A stretch of 64,000 nt of DNA, taken from Aplectana chamaeleonis. Lineage: Eukaryota; Nematoda; Chromadorea; Rhabditida; Cosmocercidae. How positions within the stretch are numbered: the stretch's first letter is position 1; each line of letters starts with the position of its first letter. Where the stretch lies: positions 101,303 through 165,302 of the forward strand of contig JAPDOI010001553.1 in the NCBI GenBank assembly GCA_029168955.1, read 5' to 3'. Below the pieces are notes generated by a model. It was not told where the DNA came from. It ran no database searches and was given only the letters and a program-made list of their open reading frames with translations. Positions 10,541-20,775 of this stretch are shown piece by piece. Position numbers and translations under genes: made by a program.

Positions 10541-11133
10541 TTAAGAACGAGAAGAACAAGAAAAATTTGGAAATGTGCTCGAATAGTCGATCCCGAAAAT
10601 TCGGGATGTTATGACCTCTCATCGCGGACATCCACACGTATTATATGAACCCAAAAATCCTGCACAGGTTCATCCTGTGTCTCAATTCGTTTGTGGTAAG
10701 TGTGGAACTCCGAGATTATAGCCTACAGAATTGTCCTGGCTCAGAGTCGAAAAATCGGTTCGGTATGCTGGAAACCAAGTTTTTGAAGACGCCGCTCTCA
10801 ATCTGTGCCCACTCGCCCGAAGCGGCTGGTTTAAGCTGAGCCACGAGCTTTTACCTCTGCTCTGAGCTCAAGAGTATCACAAAACCTTTGCATCGGTCTG
10901 AGGTCAGAGGAACAGGACGTTCATATAAGAAAATTGTTATGATTGGCCTGAAACTAAGCCTGCGTCGTTCTGCTAACGAAAAGAGAAGTCGATTACGCCC
11001 TAGAAATGACAAGAGGTGATGCTTGAACAATTCCCACTAATCTATTTAGTTCATAGAACATGGTGCGAATACGTGGTCCAGCTCTTCATTACAGCTGAAT
11101 TCGCCATCACTTCGGGAGCGGAAGTCCTCTTGA

Positions 11134-11616
11134 AGGCAGTGTTCACGATGATTTTCGTTCTCGAGTTTTCCACTAAAAATGATGCGTTGGCCACCAAGTG
11201 CTACCAAAATTACAAAGAAGCGGCGAGAAACACATTCAAATTTCTAAATCAGTGACATTATTCTCTGGCCTGGACTAGGTGTCCGGTTGGATGAACATGT
11301 TTACGGTGGTTGACACCGGTAAAAAATGGGGTTAATCGAAAATGGAAGAGTATTTTAGGCAAAACAGCATTAGTTGGGGTTCGAAGGAAAGAAAGGAGCA
11401 ACATAAAAAGGAGAGTTGCAAAGTTCGGGTCCACAAAAGATTTCATGGTCACAACGAACAGTTCCTGTGAGAGTAAAGAGGCGGCGTGAGAGTAAAGGAT
11501 TTCGTGTAGTTCTGGTGCGTTTTTCTCAATTTCTACGTCATTTTGGTTCTAACTGGGGGACACTTAATCGATATAGCGATTAATCTCGGAATTGAATATT
11601 ATCGTGAACACTGCTT
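11134..11616. mobile_element. MITE, GGCAGTGTTCACGATGA end type
   Basis: The left end AAGGCAGTGTTCACGATGAT and right end ATTATCGTGAACACTGC are inverts. The interior is collinear with 17851-18334 throughout, differing by substitutions and small indels. The flanks are TTGA-like rather than exact TTAA, so this copy is older or decayed. Confidence 0.7.
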
Positions 11617-11654
11617 CTGCAGCATTCTTCTTCAAAGTTCCAATTCAAGGGTAA

Positions 11655-11844
11655 ATGTGGGTCTTTGTGTAGATCTCTTCAATGCGTAGGTTATCAGCCT
11701 GATCTATTTGGATTTAACATATCCTGGACTGGAATAGGTTTTGTGAAGGATCTACACAAAAACCCACAATTGTCCCCAAATGGGGATTTGGACTGGAAAC
11801 GCGGCGACAATAATGTTCGACAACACTTTTGTCGCCGCGTCCAG
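11655..11844. repeat. Two adjacent inverted repeats
   Basis: TGTGGGTCTTTGTGTAGATC (11655) pairs with GATCTACACAAAAACCCACA (ending about 11772). A second hairpin, GGCGACAA..TTGTCGCC extended by CGCG and GTCC, lies at about 11793-11844. Both are probably remnants of foldback elements. The sequence from 11850 to 12480 contains nothing I can identify. Confidence 0.5.
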
Positions 11845-12481
11845 ACCTGGCTCTCGGCGTTCCCTGTCGGTCACTGCCACAATAAGGCCTAGTGCTTACT
11901 TCCCGCGATGGGCGACGCGACATAGTGTTTGCTATATAAATCCACCGAAAATCGATTTTGCCAATATGCACTGTCGTTGTTGCGCGTCGCTTGAAGTACG
12001 CACTAAGCCTAAGCGACCTCTGGTGCCACAAAGCGCGTAGAGTGTGCAGGATCGAGAATTGAGCACGACGGCCTTCGGTAGGGAGAATGCGAAAGATTAC
12101 GGAGAATGTGCAGGAGCTAATGGCAGGTCTGCAGAAGCTAGGATAAAGTATACTCGCAACGTCGGAAACCCGATTCTACAGTTATCTCTGCTCAGAGAGG
12201 TTCTCAGCTCTTTAGCAGCGAATAATGACAATTGTCCTGTGTTGTCATTAAACGCTGCTAGAACATGAGTTTTAGAGATGGAGATCAGCTCTTTCCAGGC
12301 CTAGTTTTATGGTAATGATTAATACGCTCCTGAGAATCTTGAATAGTTACTCTGGCGAACTCATTTTGCTCATTATAAAGACATAACTGAGCAATAGTCA
12401 GAGAGCATGTATTTTTCTTTTAACGGGCGCGTTTCTTCCTCTTCGGTATCAGTTGCACCGAGTTGCGTGGTGCAATAGATA

Positions 12482-12761
12482 TATACTCTGTTTATCTTGA
12501 ATTGCACAAAACACGGTCCACCAATAGTCCTCTAATGGGCTCGCTAGTACCGTAGTGTACGTCTACGACGCGTTCTCGGCAGACCCGGGTGTGCACCCGG
12601 TGGCCGAGTGACGGCATTGACGAACCGATCGCTCTGCGAACCGGATGCACACCCGGGTCTGCCGAGAACGCGTCGTGGACGTACACTGCGGTACTAGCGG
12701 GCCAATTAGAGGAGTATTGGCGGACCATGTTTTGTGCAATCCGAGATAAACAGAGTATATA
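12482..12761. mobile_element. Near-perfect 280-bp palindromic foldback element
   Basis: The outer arms TATACTCTGTTTATCTTG and their invert at 12744-12761 continue inward through AATTGCACAAAACA, GGTCC, the GACGCGTTCTCGGCAGACCC segment (12568-12587) and its invert at 12655-12674. Only about 60 bp at the centre is unpaired. Flanking ATATA and TATA are consistent with a TA-rich target duplication. Short shadow ORFs cross it in both directions simply because it is a palindrome. Confidence 0.75.
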
Positions 12762-13657
12762 AGGAGCTCCATCTCGCGAAAAGGTCGCTCGACATTTCCA
12801 GGTCGATCGTGGATGTTCTGGGCGACCTCGAGTCATCCTTTAAAGGACCACTCAGTTTACCCGCTGGGACAGGGAAATCTCCTCCGCGGTCCGCCGTGGT
12901 ATGAGGTGACCCAGTAATCAATTCCGGCCGGCTCAGGCGGGGTGATTTTCAATACCATTGAGCAAGATGTTACATGCATTTTGAACGGGATGGCTACAGA
13001 CAGCTCAGGAAGATTCAAGCCGGCCAGGAACAACGGTATTCTTACACCCACGTTGTATGATTTAGATGCATATCGACAGGTCTCGCTACGTCCTATCGGC
13101 CAACTATAACGGGAGCCTGATGCCGCACAGCAGACTTGAATCCAGACCCATTTACGATGAATCCATGGGGTGGGTGTACGTTTTACCCGGACTCCCTGCA
13201 CTACTCAAGGCTCTATGCCACTATCTCGCTACTACGCTAACTCTTCAACCATCATCAGTCTCCTGCTGAAGACCGCGAGCAATAACCATTTCGGTCCGCA
13301 TTAGGAGATTCATTGTTCAGGAGGGCACAGATGAATACTTGCAAGGCATTTCTGGCATCTTACGAGTGAATTCTGGCTAATTCCGGAAAATTCTTGCAGA
13401 TAACGCGAGAATTTTGACTGAATACCGGGGAATAACTAGCAATTTTGAGAAAAATTTCGCTTAAAAGATTTGGAGAGTTTCTCCAGCGTATAGGGATCTA
13501 GAGAACAATCTATATGCTGATTGAGAGACCTTATTGTTAGGTGTGAAAGTGACGTGTTCTTTTACGCCAAGGTTAAACTTCTGTAATTTAAAAGAACGAA
13601 AAAAATTCCATGCTGAGTGATCTTCGTGCTATTCGGAAAATGCATTTGTTTCCAAAA
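12762..13657. other. Intergenic stretch, nothing recognised
   Basis: No exon with supporting splice sites, no inverted repeat above about 15 bp and no TE protein motif was seen. It lies just downstream of the 3' end of the minus-strand saposin-like gene. Confidence 0.4.
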
Positions 13658-16600
13658 CTATTTATTGAAGGTATTCTTCAGAAGATGGTAACTAGTGGTG
13701 GAGGAAAGAGTAGATGACGACGGAGGTGGACAGATGTGCAAGAATCCGCATGCTTCTTCTGGATTCAGTTTCTCTTCCATTCGTTCAATCCACCCAAACA
13801 GCTCATGAATGATATGTTCCTCGAAAGACACACAAAACTCTTCTAAAGGCGGTATGCGTACGTAACGGTCGCAGGTGTTCTGAAAAAAAATCGAATCACG
13901 ACCTACGAAGATAGGTCAGCGGATTTAACAATTTTGCAGAAACAGCGAAAGAAAAAGCTGACACACAAATTTTCCGATGGAACCAATGGGAAGTGGCCGA
14001 AGAAAGACGGCACTCCATGTCCTGCATACTTAACATTGAGCAGGCGAAGACCGCTCAGACAGTATACTGCGCGTTTGATTGTCCAACCCGAAAACATTTT
14101 CTCCCATGCAAAACGCTCCGGTGTCTGCAGGTGATTCGTTTAAACCCATGTGGGCCAAGTTCCGGCATGAGTGGGAAAAGTTAAAATTGCGAACAAAGGA
14201 TGAGAAATGACTTGGATGGTTCCTGACTGGAGGCTTCGAAAAAAAAAAGAATATCTTCAATTTTAAAAATACTTGGCAGAATTTCGCACTAGCAATATAG
14301 ATACCGAGCACACCGGGAACTCACACCAGTCTCCCGCTGGGACCGTTTTAGTGCGCCACAGCTGCAGTCGGCTGATATTCTGCGCGAGATTCGTGTATTT
14401 CACCGACTTTTGTGAAGGTGCTCCTATCGCTGTCGACGACTGTCGATTTTGTTTTGTCGTTGATTTTAGATAATGAAATGAGAAGAAAATGATCAATGAA
14501 AGGCAAAATAAAAGGTATCGAAAAGGAAATTGTAAATATTAGAGAAGAGCAAAGTTTAGCAGCTGAAACTCTTTTGATAGATCAGAAAATATCGATGTAG
14601 CGAATTGCAAGAGTTACACTTCATCCAGAAACTCAGCGAGGACTATTACCTAGCCCTCAGATGCCCTATCTGAAGTTATTAGCGTTCTTCCTCAAAAACT
14701 TCTGCATCTCATCGGTCGACCCTAGAAGTCTGGTGAGTGTCTCCTTCTTCGTGGAAAAATTCAGAGGGTAAATTGGACTTTTTAGATCTACTGATAAAAA
14801 TTCCCAGACAATCGTGGTAGACACCCGATTCTACCTCTCGTTATCGGCAGCAGCTGCTGCTAACAGCAGGAACTACTGCCGATAACGAGGGGTTGAACCG
14901 TAGCATGAATACATATGCCGCTGCTAGCAGCAGCTCCTGCTGACAACCAGGGGTTGGGTCCGATGTCTTCCCTGGGATAGAGCCCCCAATTTGCCGGCGT
15001 ACTACTCAACGAGTGTCTGAACTAACGGCAGGGGTGTTCATCGATAAAAGTTTGTCAACATCTCATAACATTCAAGTTTGACCACTCACTTTTTTGAATT
15101 ACAGGAAACTGCAATCATGGTGACAGCCATGACAATGCGACTCAGAGGATTGTTTCTCCCTACAAAAGTTTGTGATAAAGTGAAAGTCTCCGGATTCAGA
15201 TAAATTTGGCTCAAAATTTGTTTTCAGGGGCAGCATATCTGTCGGTTATACCTGAATATCGTTCTCAACAAATATATTTCGCCATAACCAACCGCTCCGC
15301 AGCTGACTGCGTCCGAATCAAAATGACGGATAAAGACTTCAAAAAATGCAGTTATAAGAATTAGGTATACTACAAGAACTTGAAAAAAGTGAAAGCTTAT
15401 TTACTCCTTGAATCGCGCTTTGTCATTATTTCCCCAATCGAATTGTTGCAATTCGTTGAGATTTGCTACGATTTGGGCTAGAATTTCGTAAATTGAAAAA
15501 AAAATTGCCGAAATCGCCCGTAAACAGTAACTCGTGCTTCATAATTCGTAACTTCGCACAGCTCTGGTGGGGGGGGGGTTTATGGAAGCCAAAAAAGCTT
15601 CCTCCAATCATCGAGAGCGCAGAAATCCTTATTTTATTTTTTTCTGTTTTTGTATGGCTTGGCCTCTTTAGTGAACGGAAAATTGTTGAAAGAAACCCTG
15701 AAAACCTTCATTTGTAAAGAAAAACCCGTTTGAATACACTGCCAAAATAGACATGATGCTCACTCCAAAATCGTTTTTAATTTTTCCGGATGTGGAGCTC
15801 GGACCATACCTGGTTTCTATGTTGTTTGACAGTCACCTCAACATTCTATCAAAAACTGCTATTGAGCGACCCCATAGCAGTTACCAGGTGGCTCTAACTT
15901 TTAAGGGGCGCTTTTTCAGAGCTTCAAGTTTTGTTGTTGATGCCAGGTAGCCCGGATTGTTTGATTGTATACAAAAAAGTGAAAGTGATTTCCAGCGCGC
16001 ACCATGCCTTTAAAAGCAGCATACACGCTCGTAAACGTGATTGAGATAACTACGGACATAGAATAGTATGGCCCAGATTACAACGCCTACGCATTTTGAA
16101 GTGTCTAAAACGACCCACAATGCCGCTACATGAGTTGGAATTGGCCCCGCCCTGTATTTTCACGCGTCCTGTTTGCCCTTTCCCTGCAACGCAAGCTTGC
16201 TAGGTCATGTTCATCGTTGGTACTGTTGGTAGATTGGCTAACAAGTGAACCACACACGTCACTGACGGCGAAGATTATCCAGCAACCCTGCGTTGGAGGA
16301 AAAAGGCAAATACAGGGGGCGTGAAAATACGGGCTGGGCCAAACTTGCTCCTCCTATAACGGCATTGTGGGTAGTTTTTGACACTTCAAAACGCGTAGGC
16401 ATTATGTTGTAAGCCATACGGCTCGATTCACATTGTTAACCCAACCACGTTTACGAGCGTGTATGCTGCCTTGAAGAAACTTCGAACTTCATGGTTTTGG
16501 AACCCAATGGGACATTCTGGAACACAGTTAGATGGGCAGATCTTTTTCGATCGGGTCGGAATTGAGGGCTTGCGTTCGATTAAGCAGGGTTTTGAGAGGT

Positions 16601-17675
16601 CAAAATATTGATGATGCGGTGAGCTGGAGATCTCTGAAAACGTGAATTTGTAGAGGAAGTAGGTAGCATTCAAAACCCGTTAAGAATTCGGGGGAAACTC
16701 GAATTCTCCATTGCGATTGGACAGCGATGTTTTAGCTTTGACGGCACCATGACGAACTGTCTACTTCAGAAACTCCATCTACCGCTTGTGGACAAACTAT
16801 CGAGAGCATAGTTGCAAAAACTTTCAAACCTGCGAAAACCTTTCCCAGGAATCCTTTTGAAGAGTATGTTCTTCACCATATGTATATATGAAGTGGCTTA
16901 TTTCTTATTTTCTGGCAGGAACAAAAATGCACTGGCCAGATATAATCATTGAACCTTGTTTTGGCAAACCCTACTAATCCCTACCTCCGAAGTTTCTATG
17001 AGTTCGCAAATCAGGATCTCAGCAGGTAAAACGGGCCCTATTGACACACGCGCAAGCATTGACGAAAGCTGGTATATGATGCACAAAGGAACGGATTTGT
17101 CATGCGGACTACCTTTTATCTATTATTAGTGCGTCATGCATGAGCTACAGGAGGACATCTAGCACAATATCGTCCCGATTTTGGTGAGTGAATCAGCTGA
17201 TTTGGGGGTCTTGGCTGGTTTCCTTAAATAACGATCCTCTTCTCCCACGCGCTTGCCCCAAATTCGAGAGATGCGTGACGTATGTGTACTTTAGGAGAAG
17301 CGAACTACATACATTCAGTCATTATATCTTCTCGTAAAAAACTATGTTGTGAGCCAACACGCGAGTCGAGCTGTATTTATAAATTCCTCACAACTTATCT
17401 GCATACCTGATATGTATTTGCGAAGACGAAAAACACATGTAGCAAACCTTAACAGCCTTCCGTAGGAGCTCCTCGGTCAATTTTGTGAAGGCGGGCAAGT
17501 AGACTGTGACATCGTTGAGCAGCGTTTTGCACGAGTTACATCTCGAAGTTACGCTTAGTGTCTGAGATTCTGCTGCTATGTGTCCAGATTGAAATAGAAA
17601 GTAGCAATTCGATACCTTAGCCGAAGAAATCAGTGTGAGAGCTAGGATGACTACGCTTTGTGATGCGGCCATCAT
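13658..17675 (-). CDS. Secreted saposin-like (SapB domain) protein, three exons, 131 aa
   Basis: On the minus strand, exon 1 is 17675-17616, exon 2 is 17561-17448 and exon 3 is 13879-13658 (TAG, overlapping an AATAAA poly(A) signal). All junctions are GT..AG and phase 0. Residues 1-20 form a hydrophobic signal peptide starting with two Met. The mature part has six cysteines at 28, 31, 61, 74, 102 and 108. Spacing 3-30-13-28-6 is close to saposin C (3-28-11-25-6), with the usual pattern of C1-C6, C2-C5 and C3-C4 disulphides. The helices are amphipathic (L-L-N-D-V; E-E-H-I-I-H-E-L-F-G-W), and a Pro/Ser/Thr-rich tail follows Cys108. SapB proteins bind or perturb lipid membranes; in nematodes many are gut or secreted saposin-like proteins. 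The exact role here is unknown. Exon 2 has an alternative donor at CAG-GTATGC (about 17406), but that would add two cysteines and break the pattern. Confidence 0.85.
14836..14895. repeat. Inverted repeat around CTCGTTATCGGCAG
   Basis: CTCTCGTTATCGGCAG is mirrored by CTGCCGATAACGAG about 30 bp later, enclosing CAGCAG/CTGCTG-rich sequence. A diverged third copy follows at about 14925-14960 (GCTGCTAGCAGCAGC and CAACCAGGGGTTG). It could form a hairpin in the intron transcript. Confidence 0.5.
16014..16469. mobile_element. TTAA palindromic MITE, GCAGCATACACGCTC end type, copy 2
   Basis: The arms AGCAGCATACACGCTCGTAA and TTTACGAGCGTGTATGCTGC are inverts. Inward segments match copy 1 at 10072: GCCTACGCATTTTGAAG, CGACCCACAATGCCGCTACA and CCCCCTGTATTT-like. 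TTAA lies at 16010-16013; the right flank is a decayed TTGA. Upstream is a scrap of the other TTAA family's end (CCATGCC). Confidence 0.7.
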
Positions 17676-17850
17676 TACAGGTGGTCGACCTCACATTCCT
17701 CAGCTTCTCCTTTTATGCGCTCCGATATCTAATGCAAACATCATGCACAATACTTGATTGCATTGTGGACTCATACCTTCGGTATTGTTTATTGAGTAAT
17801 GAGACATCAGTGCAATTCCAGTCAAGTTGCCGACTGGCTGGAATGCTTAA

Positions 17851-18334
17851 AGGCAGTGTTCACGATGATTTTCGTTCCCGAGTTTTCCACTCAAAACAAA
17901 GCGTTGGCCACCGAGTGTTACAGAAATTACGAAGAAACGGCGAGAAACGCACTAAAACGTCATATTTCAGTGACATTAATCTCTGGCCTGGACTAGTTGT
18001 CCAGTTGTATGAACATGTTCACGGTGGTTGTCACCGGTGAAAAATGGGATCAGTCCAAAATGGAAGAGTATTCCAGGCAAAATAGTACTACGTAGGGTCC
18101 GAAGAAGACAACGGAGCAACAGAAAGCAAATAATTGTAAAGGACGGGCCCACAAATCATTTCATTGTCACAACGAACAGTTCCTGTGAGAGTAAAGAGGT
18201 GAGGTGAGAGTAAAGGATTTCGTGACCATTTGGTGCGTTTTTCTCGATTCCTTCGTCATTTATGTTCTACCCGGGAGCCAAACAATCGATTTAGCTATTA
18301 ATCTCAAAATTGAAGATTATCGTGAACACTGCCT
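17851..18334. mobile_element. TTAA-flanked MITE, GGCAGTGTTCACGATGA end type
   Basis: The ends AGGCAGTGTTCACGATGAT and ATTATCGTGAACACTGCC are inverts, with exact TTAA at 17847-17850 and 18335-18338. It is collinear with 11134-11616. It sits about 170 bp upstream of the start codon of the divergently oriented saposin-like gene, within possible promoter range. Confidence 0.75.
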
Positions 18335-18338
18335 TTAA

Positions 18339-18480
18339 AGGCAGCATACACGCTCGTAAACGTGGTTGAGATAACTACGTGAATCGAACCGTATGACTTA
18401 CAATATAGTGCCTACGCATTTTGAAGTGTCAAAAACGACCCACAATGCCGCTAAATGAGTCAGAAGTTGGCCCCAACTAT
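18339..18480. mobile_element. Single arm of a GCAGCATACACGCTC-type TTAA MITE
   Basis: This is the left arm only: AGGCAGCATACACGCTCGTA through CCTACGCATTTTGAAG, AACGACCCACAATGCCGCTA and AGTTGGCCCC, with no right arm before the next repeat begins at about 18500. It abuts the previous element across the TTAA at 18335. Truncation is probably by the neighbouring foldback or a deletion. Confidence 0.65.
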
Positions 18481-18499
18481 CTGAGTACCACGCTGCATA

Positions 18500-19800
18500 C
18501 TCAGAGATTCTTGGGGATGATCCGGAAAACGACGACGGAACTTCCCTCGAAACAACTCGCGAATCCCCCCGAATCGAGGGAAGGCGGATGAGATCTCCGG
18601 CCAGCAGGTCTGACGCTCACAAGGAAACCACAATAAGTCATAGTGACCATTTCAAATGAAATGTACTTTCCTAGAACCATTTTTGGACGAAAAGTCCGAA
18701 TAGGCCTATCGCGGCTGCCTAGACCCACTCTGAAAAAAGTTATGAGCGTTTTTTCTGCGATTTTCGTACCTCCTGTACCCTCCAAAAAGCGCATTATTTT
18801 TGCGCAATTCCGGAAACGGACCTGATAATCGTGTTCAGCGCCCAAAACTACCCCACTAAGCGAAGTTTGGGTGAAGGAACATTTTCCAAACTTTGCGCAG
18901 ACTAATAGCGTTTTGGACTTGTACGGATTTTCGGTTGGGCGTTTATTTTTACCAATTAGAGGCCTCTCAAAGCGTTTTAGAAAAATATTCCAGATTCGAC
19001 TAGAAATTCGTTCTGTCGGGTTATTTGGGGTGCTGATCACGAATCTGAGGTTCATTTGTCGTTTTTCTGAAGTTTTCGACTATATTTGTTCAAAGCTTCC
19101 CACTGGCAGAGAAAATGGACGGCAAAATCAACTTTTGACGATTTCCGGAATGTGACGACAGATGTAGCTCAAATCGTTACTGTGGGGGTTATCTGGAGTG
19201 CTGAACACGAATCTGATGTCAGTTTATCGATTTTTGTCATTTTACAGAAGATTACGGTGGGTATACGGTAGTTTGGTCGAAGTCTCAGACTTGTCTCAAA
19301 GTTTCTATGTGGGGGTTATTTGGGGTGCTGAATACGAATTCGATGTCCATTTGTCGATTATCGGAATATTGAGGTAGGTTTTGCCCTCTAAATGGAATGT
19401 TACCTACCGTAACCTACAGTAAAGCTCAAAAATTTCAGAAGCGAACCCCAGATTCGTGTTCAGCACCCCAGATTACCCCTACGTACATGTTTTTAGCAAA
19501 ATCCGGAGAAAAATTTAAAAACACCCCGAAAATTCCACGGGGGTACCCTTACCTTGCCGCGAGGCTTTGAAAAACGCTCATAACTTTTTTCAGAGTGGGT
19601 CTAGGCAGCTGCGATGGGCATATTTGGACTTTTCGTCCGAAAAGGGTTCTAGAAAAGTACATTTCATTTGGAGTGGTCACTATGACTTATTGTGGTTCTC
19701 AGAACAGTCGATTGCGGAGGGAGAACAAGGGAAAATTGCATCGCGATTGTTCCCTTGACGAAATTCTGCGCAGTGTTCTTTAGACCCCTAACACGTTTAA
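18500..19800. repeat. 1.3-kb foldback with ~120-bp inverted arms and internal repeats
   Basis: The segment at 18625-18747 (CACAATAAGTCATAGTGACC.. to ..AAAAAGTTATGAGCG) is repeated in reverse at about 19576-19703. Between the arms, a GGGGTGCTGAACACGAATCT-type motif occurs forward at about 19025, 19195 and 19320 and inverted at about 18825 and 19445. No transposase motif was seen. The 184-codon open frame on the minus strand (19055-18501) spans arm and repeats and is not credible as a gene. Confidence 0.65.
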
Positions 19801-19873
19801 CCCTTGGATTTCAAAGGGTTTCCCTTATCTTGCTCATGCTGTCGCAACCCAACACCCATTGTTCGTTGACTGC

Positions 19874-20260
19874 TCAAAAATAAGCTTGCGAGAACTCGCT
19901 GTTTTCAGCGGTTTCTTGCTCTTGGATAACTGGAATAGAGTCAAAAATATCGAGCACTGAAGACAGGTCACAGAGAAGCTTATTACCTTCCCTGAAATCT
20001 GGATAGAGATGCCTTACACAGTCCTTGATTGGCAAATCTACCTCCTCAACTTGCAAAGTGCGAGACCACCTCGAGACTGCCTGTTGGCATCACCGTATAC
20101 GCTTTTTTTAACGTTTTTTTCGCGTTCATCATGCTGGGGGGAGGCCAAGAGAACAACCGTGATGCGAACTTCCCTTGTCCCCCCCCCGCAATAGACTGTT
20201 TCGAGCATCATTGGTTGTGTATACTTCGAGGGAAGCGAGGCGAGACGACCCTTCCAAGAA
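19874..20260 (-). pseudogene. Possible Tc5/pogo-type DDE transposase remnant
   Basis: Minus-strand frames read V-R-I-T-V-V-L-L-A-S at about 20175-20150 and then, after frame changes, a 60-residue open stretch ending at 19874 with V-E-E-V-D-L-P-I-K-D-C. 'R.TV.L.A' followed by K-rich sequence resembles the DDE_1 domain of CENP-B/pogo/Tc5 transposases, and 'I..C' resembles their C-terminal helix region. No catalytic triad is intact. The assignment is tentative. Confidence 0.25.
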
Positions 20261-20775
20261 GGTTTATGATTTTGTGCTATATTAGATTTAGATTATGTTA
20301 GAATATAATAGATTTTTCCTGTTTTTCCTGTTCTGTTCATCTCGAGTCTTACGCGAACGGTGTAATATGTTTCACCTACTCAGGCACACGGGCGGTACGG
20401 CCGCCGCACCATTGACTGCCAAGCCGCGCCTCCGATCAGCGTATCGATGTCGAAAGGTGCGCGGATCGGCGTCCCCCGGTGAAATCTGTCGGGCCATTGT
20501 TATACATCCAGTCTGCGACCGCGACAGGTTCGCTCATCTGTTACGAATCGTGTCGGGACCTACACTCTCACCATGAAAAAAGCTGTCGCAGGAACACTTT
20601 GCATGCGCCGGTAGCGTCTCAGGGCCGCAGATGGGTGTTATGAATTCAAATAAAAAACTGTGCCGCAATCAATCGACAGCGACGGGATTATTGATCTGGT
20701 GCGGGTTTTCTTTGTGTTTTCCTTTCTTTTTCAGTAGTTCCTTCTTTCCTTTCTCTCCTGTTAACCTCATCTTAA

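Larger units (their letters stand above)
13880..17447 (-). other. Second intron of the saposin-like gene, repeat-bearing
   Basis: The intron runs from AAG-GTTTGC (17447) to a T-rich acceptor TTTTTTTTCAG (13880). It contains a local inverted repeat at 14836-14895 and a TTAA-type palindromic MITE at 16014-16469. The intervals 13900-14800, 14960-16000 and 16480-17440 hold only short shadow ORFs and homopolymer runs, for example ten G at 15570-15579. Confidence 0.55.

Noticed and set aside
18501..19055. 184-codon minus-strand open frame
   Set aside because: It crosses an inverted-repeat arm and internal repeats of a foldback element; it has no recognisable domain, splice context or ATG-led start.
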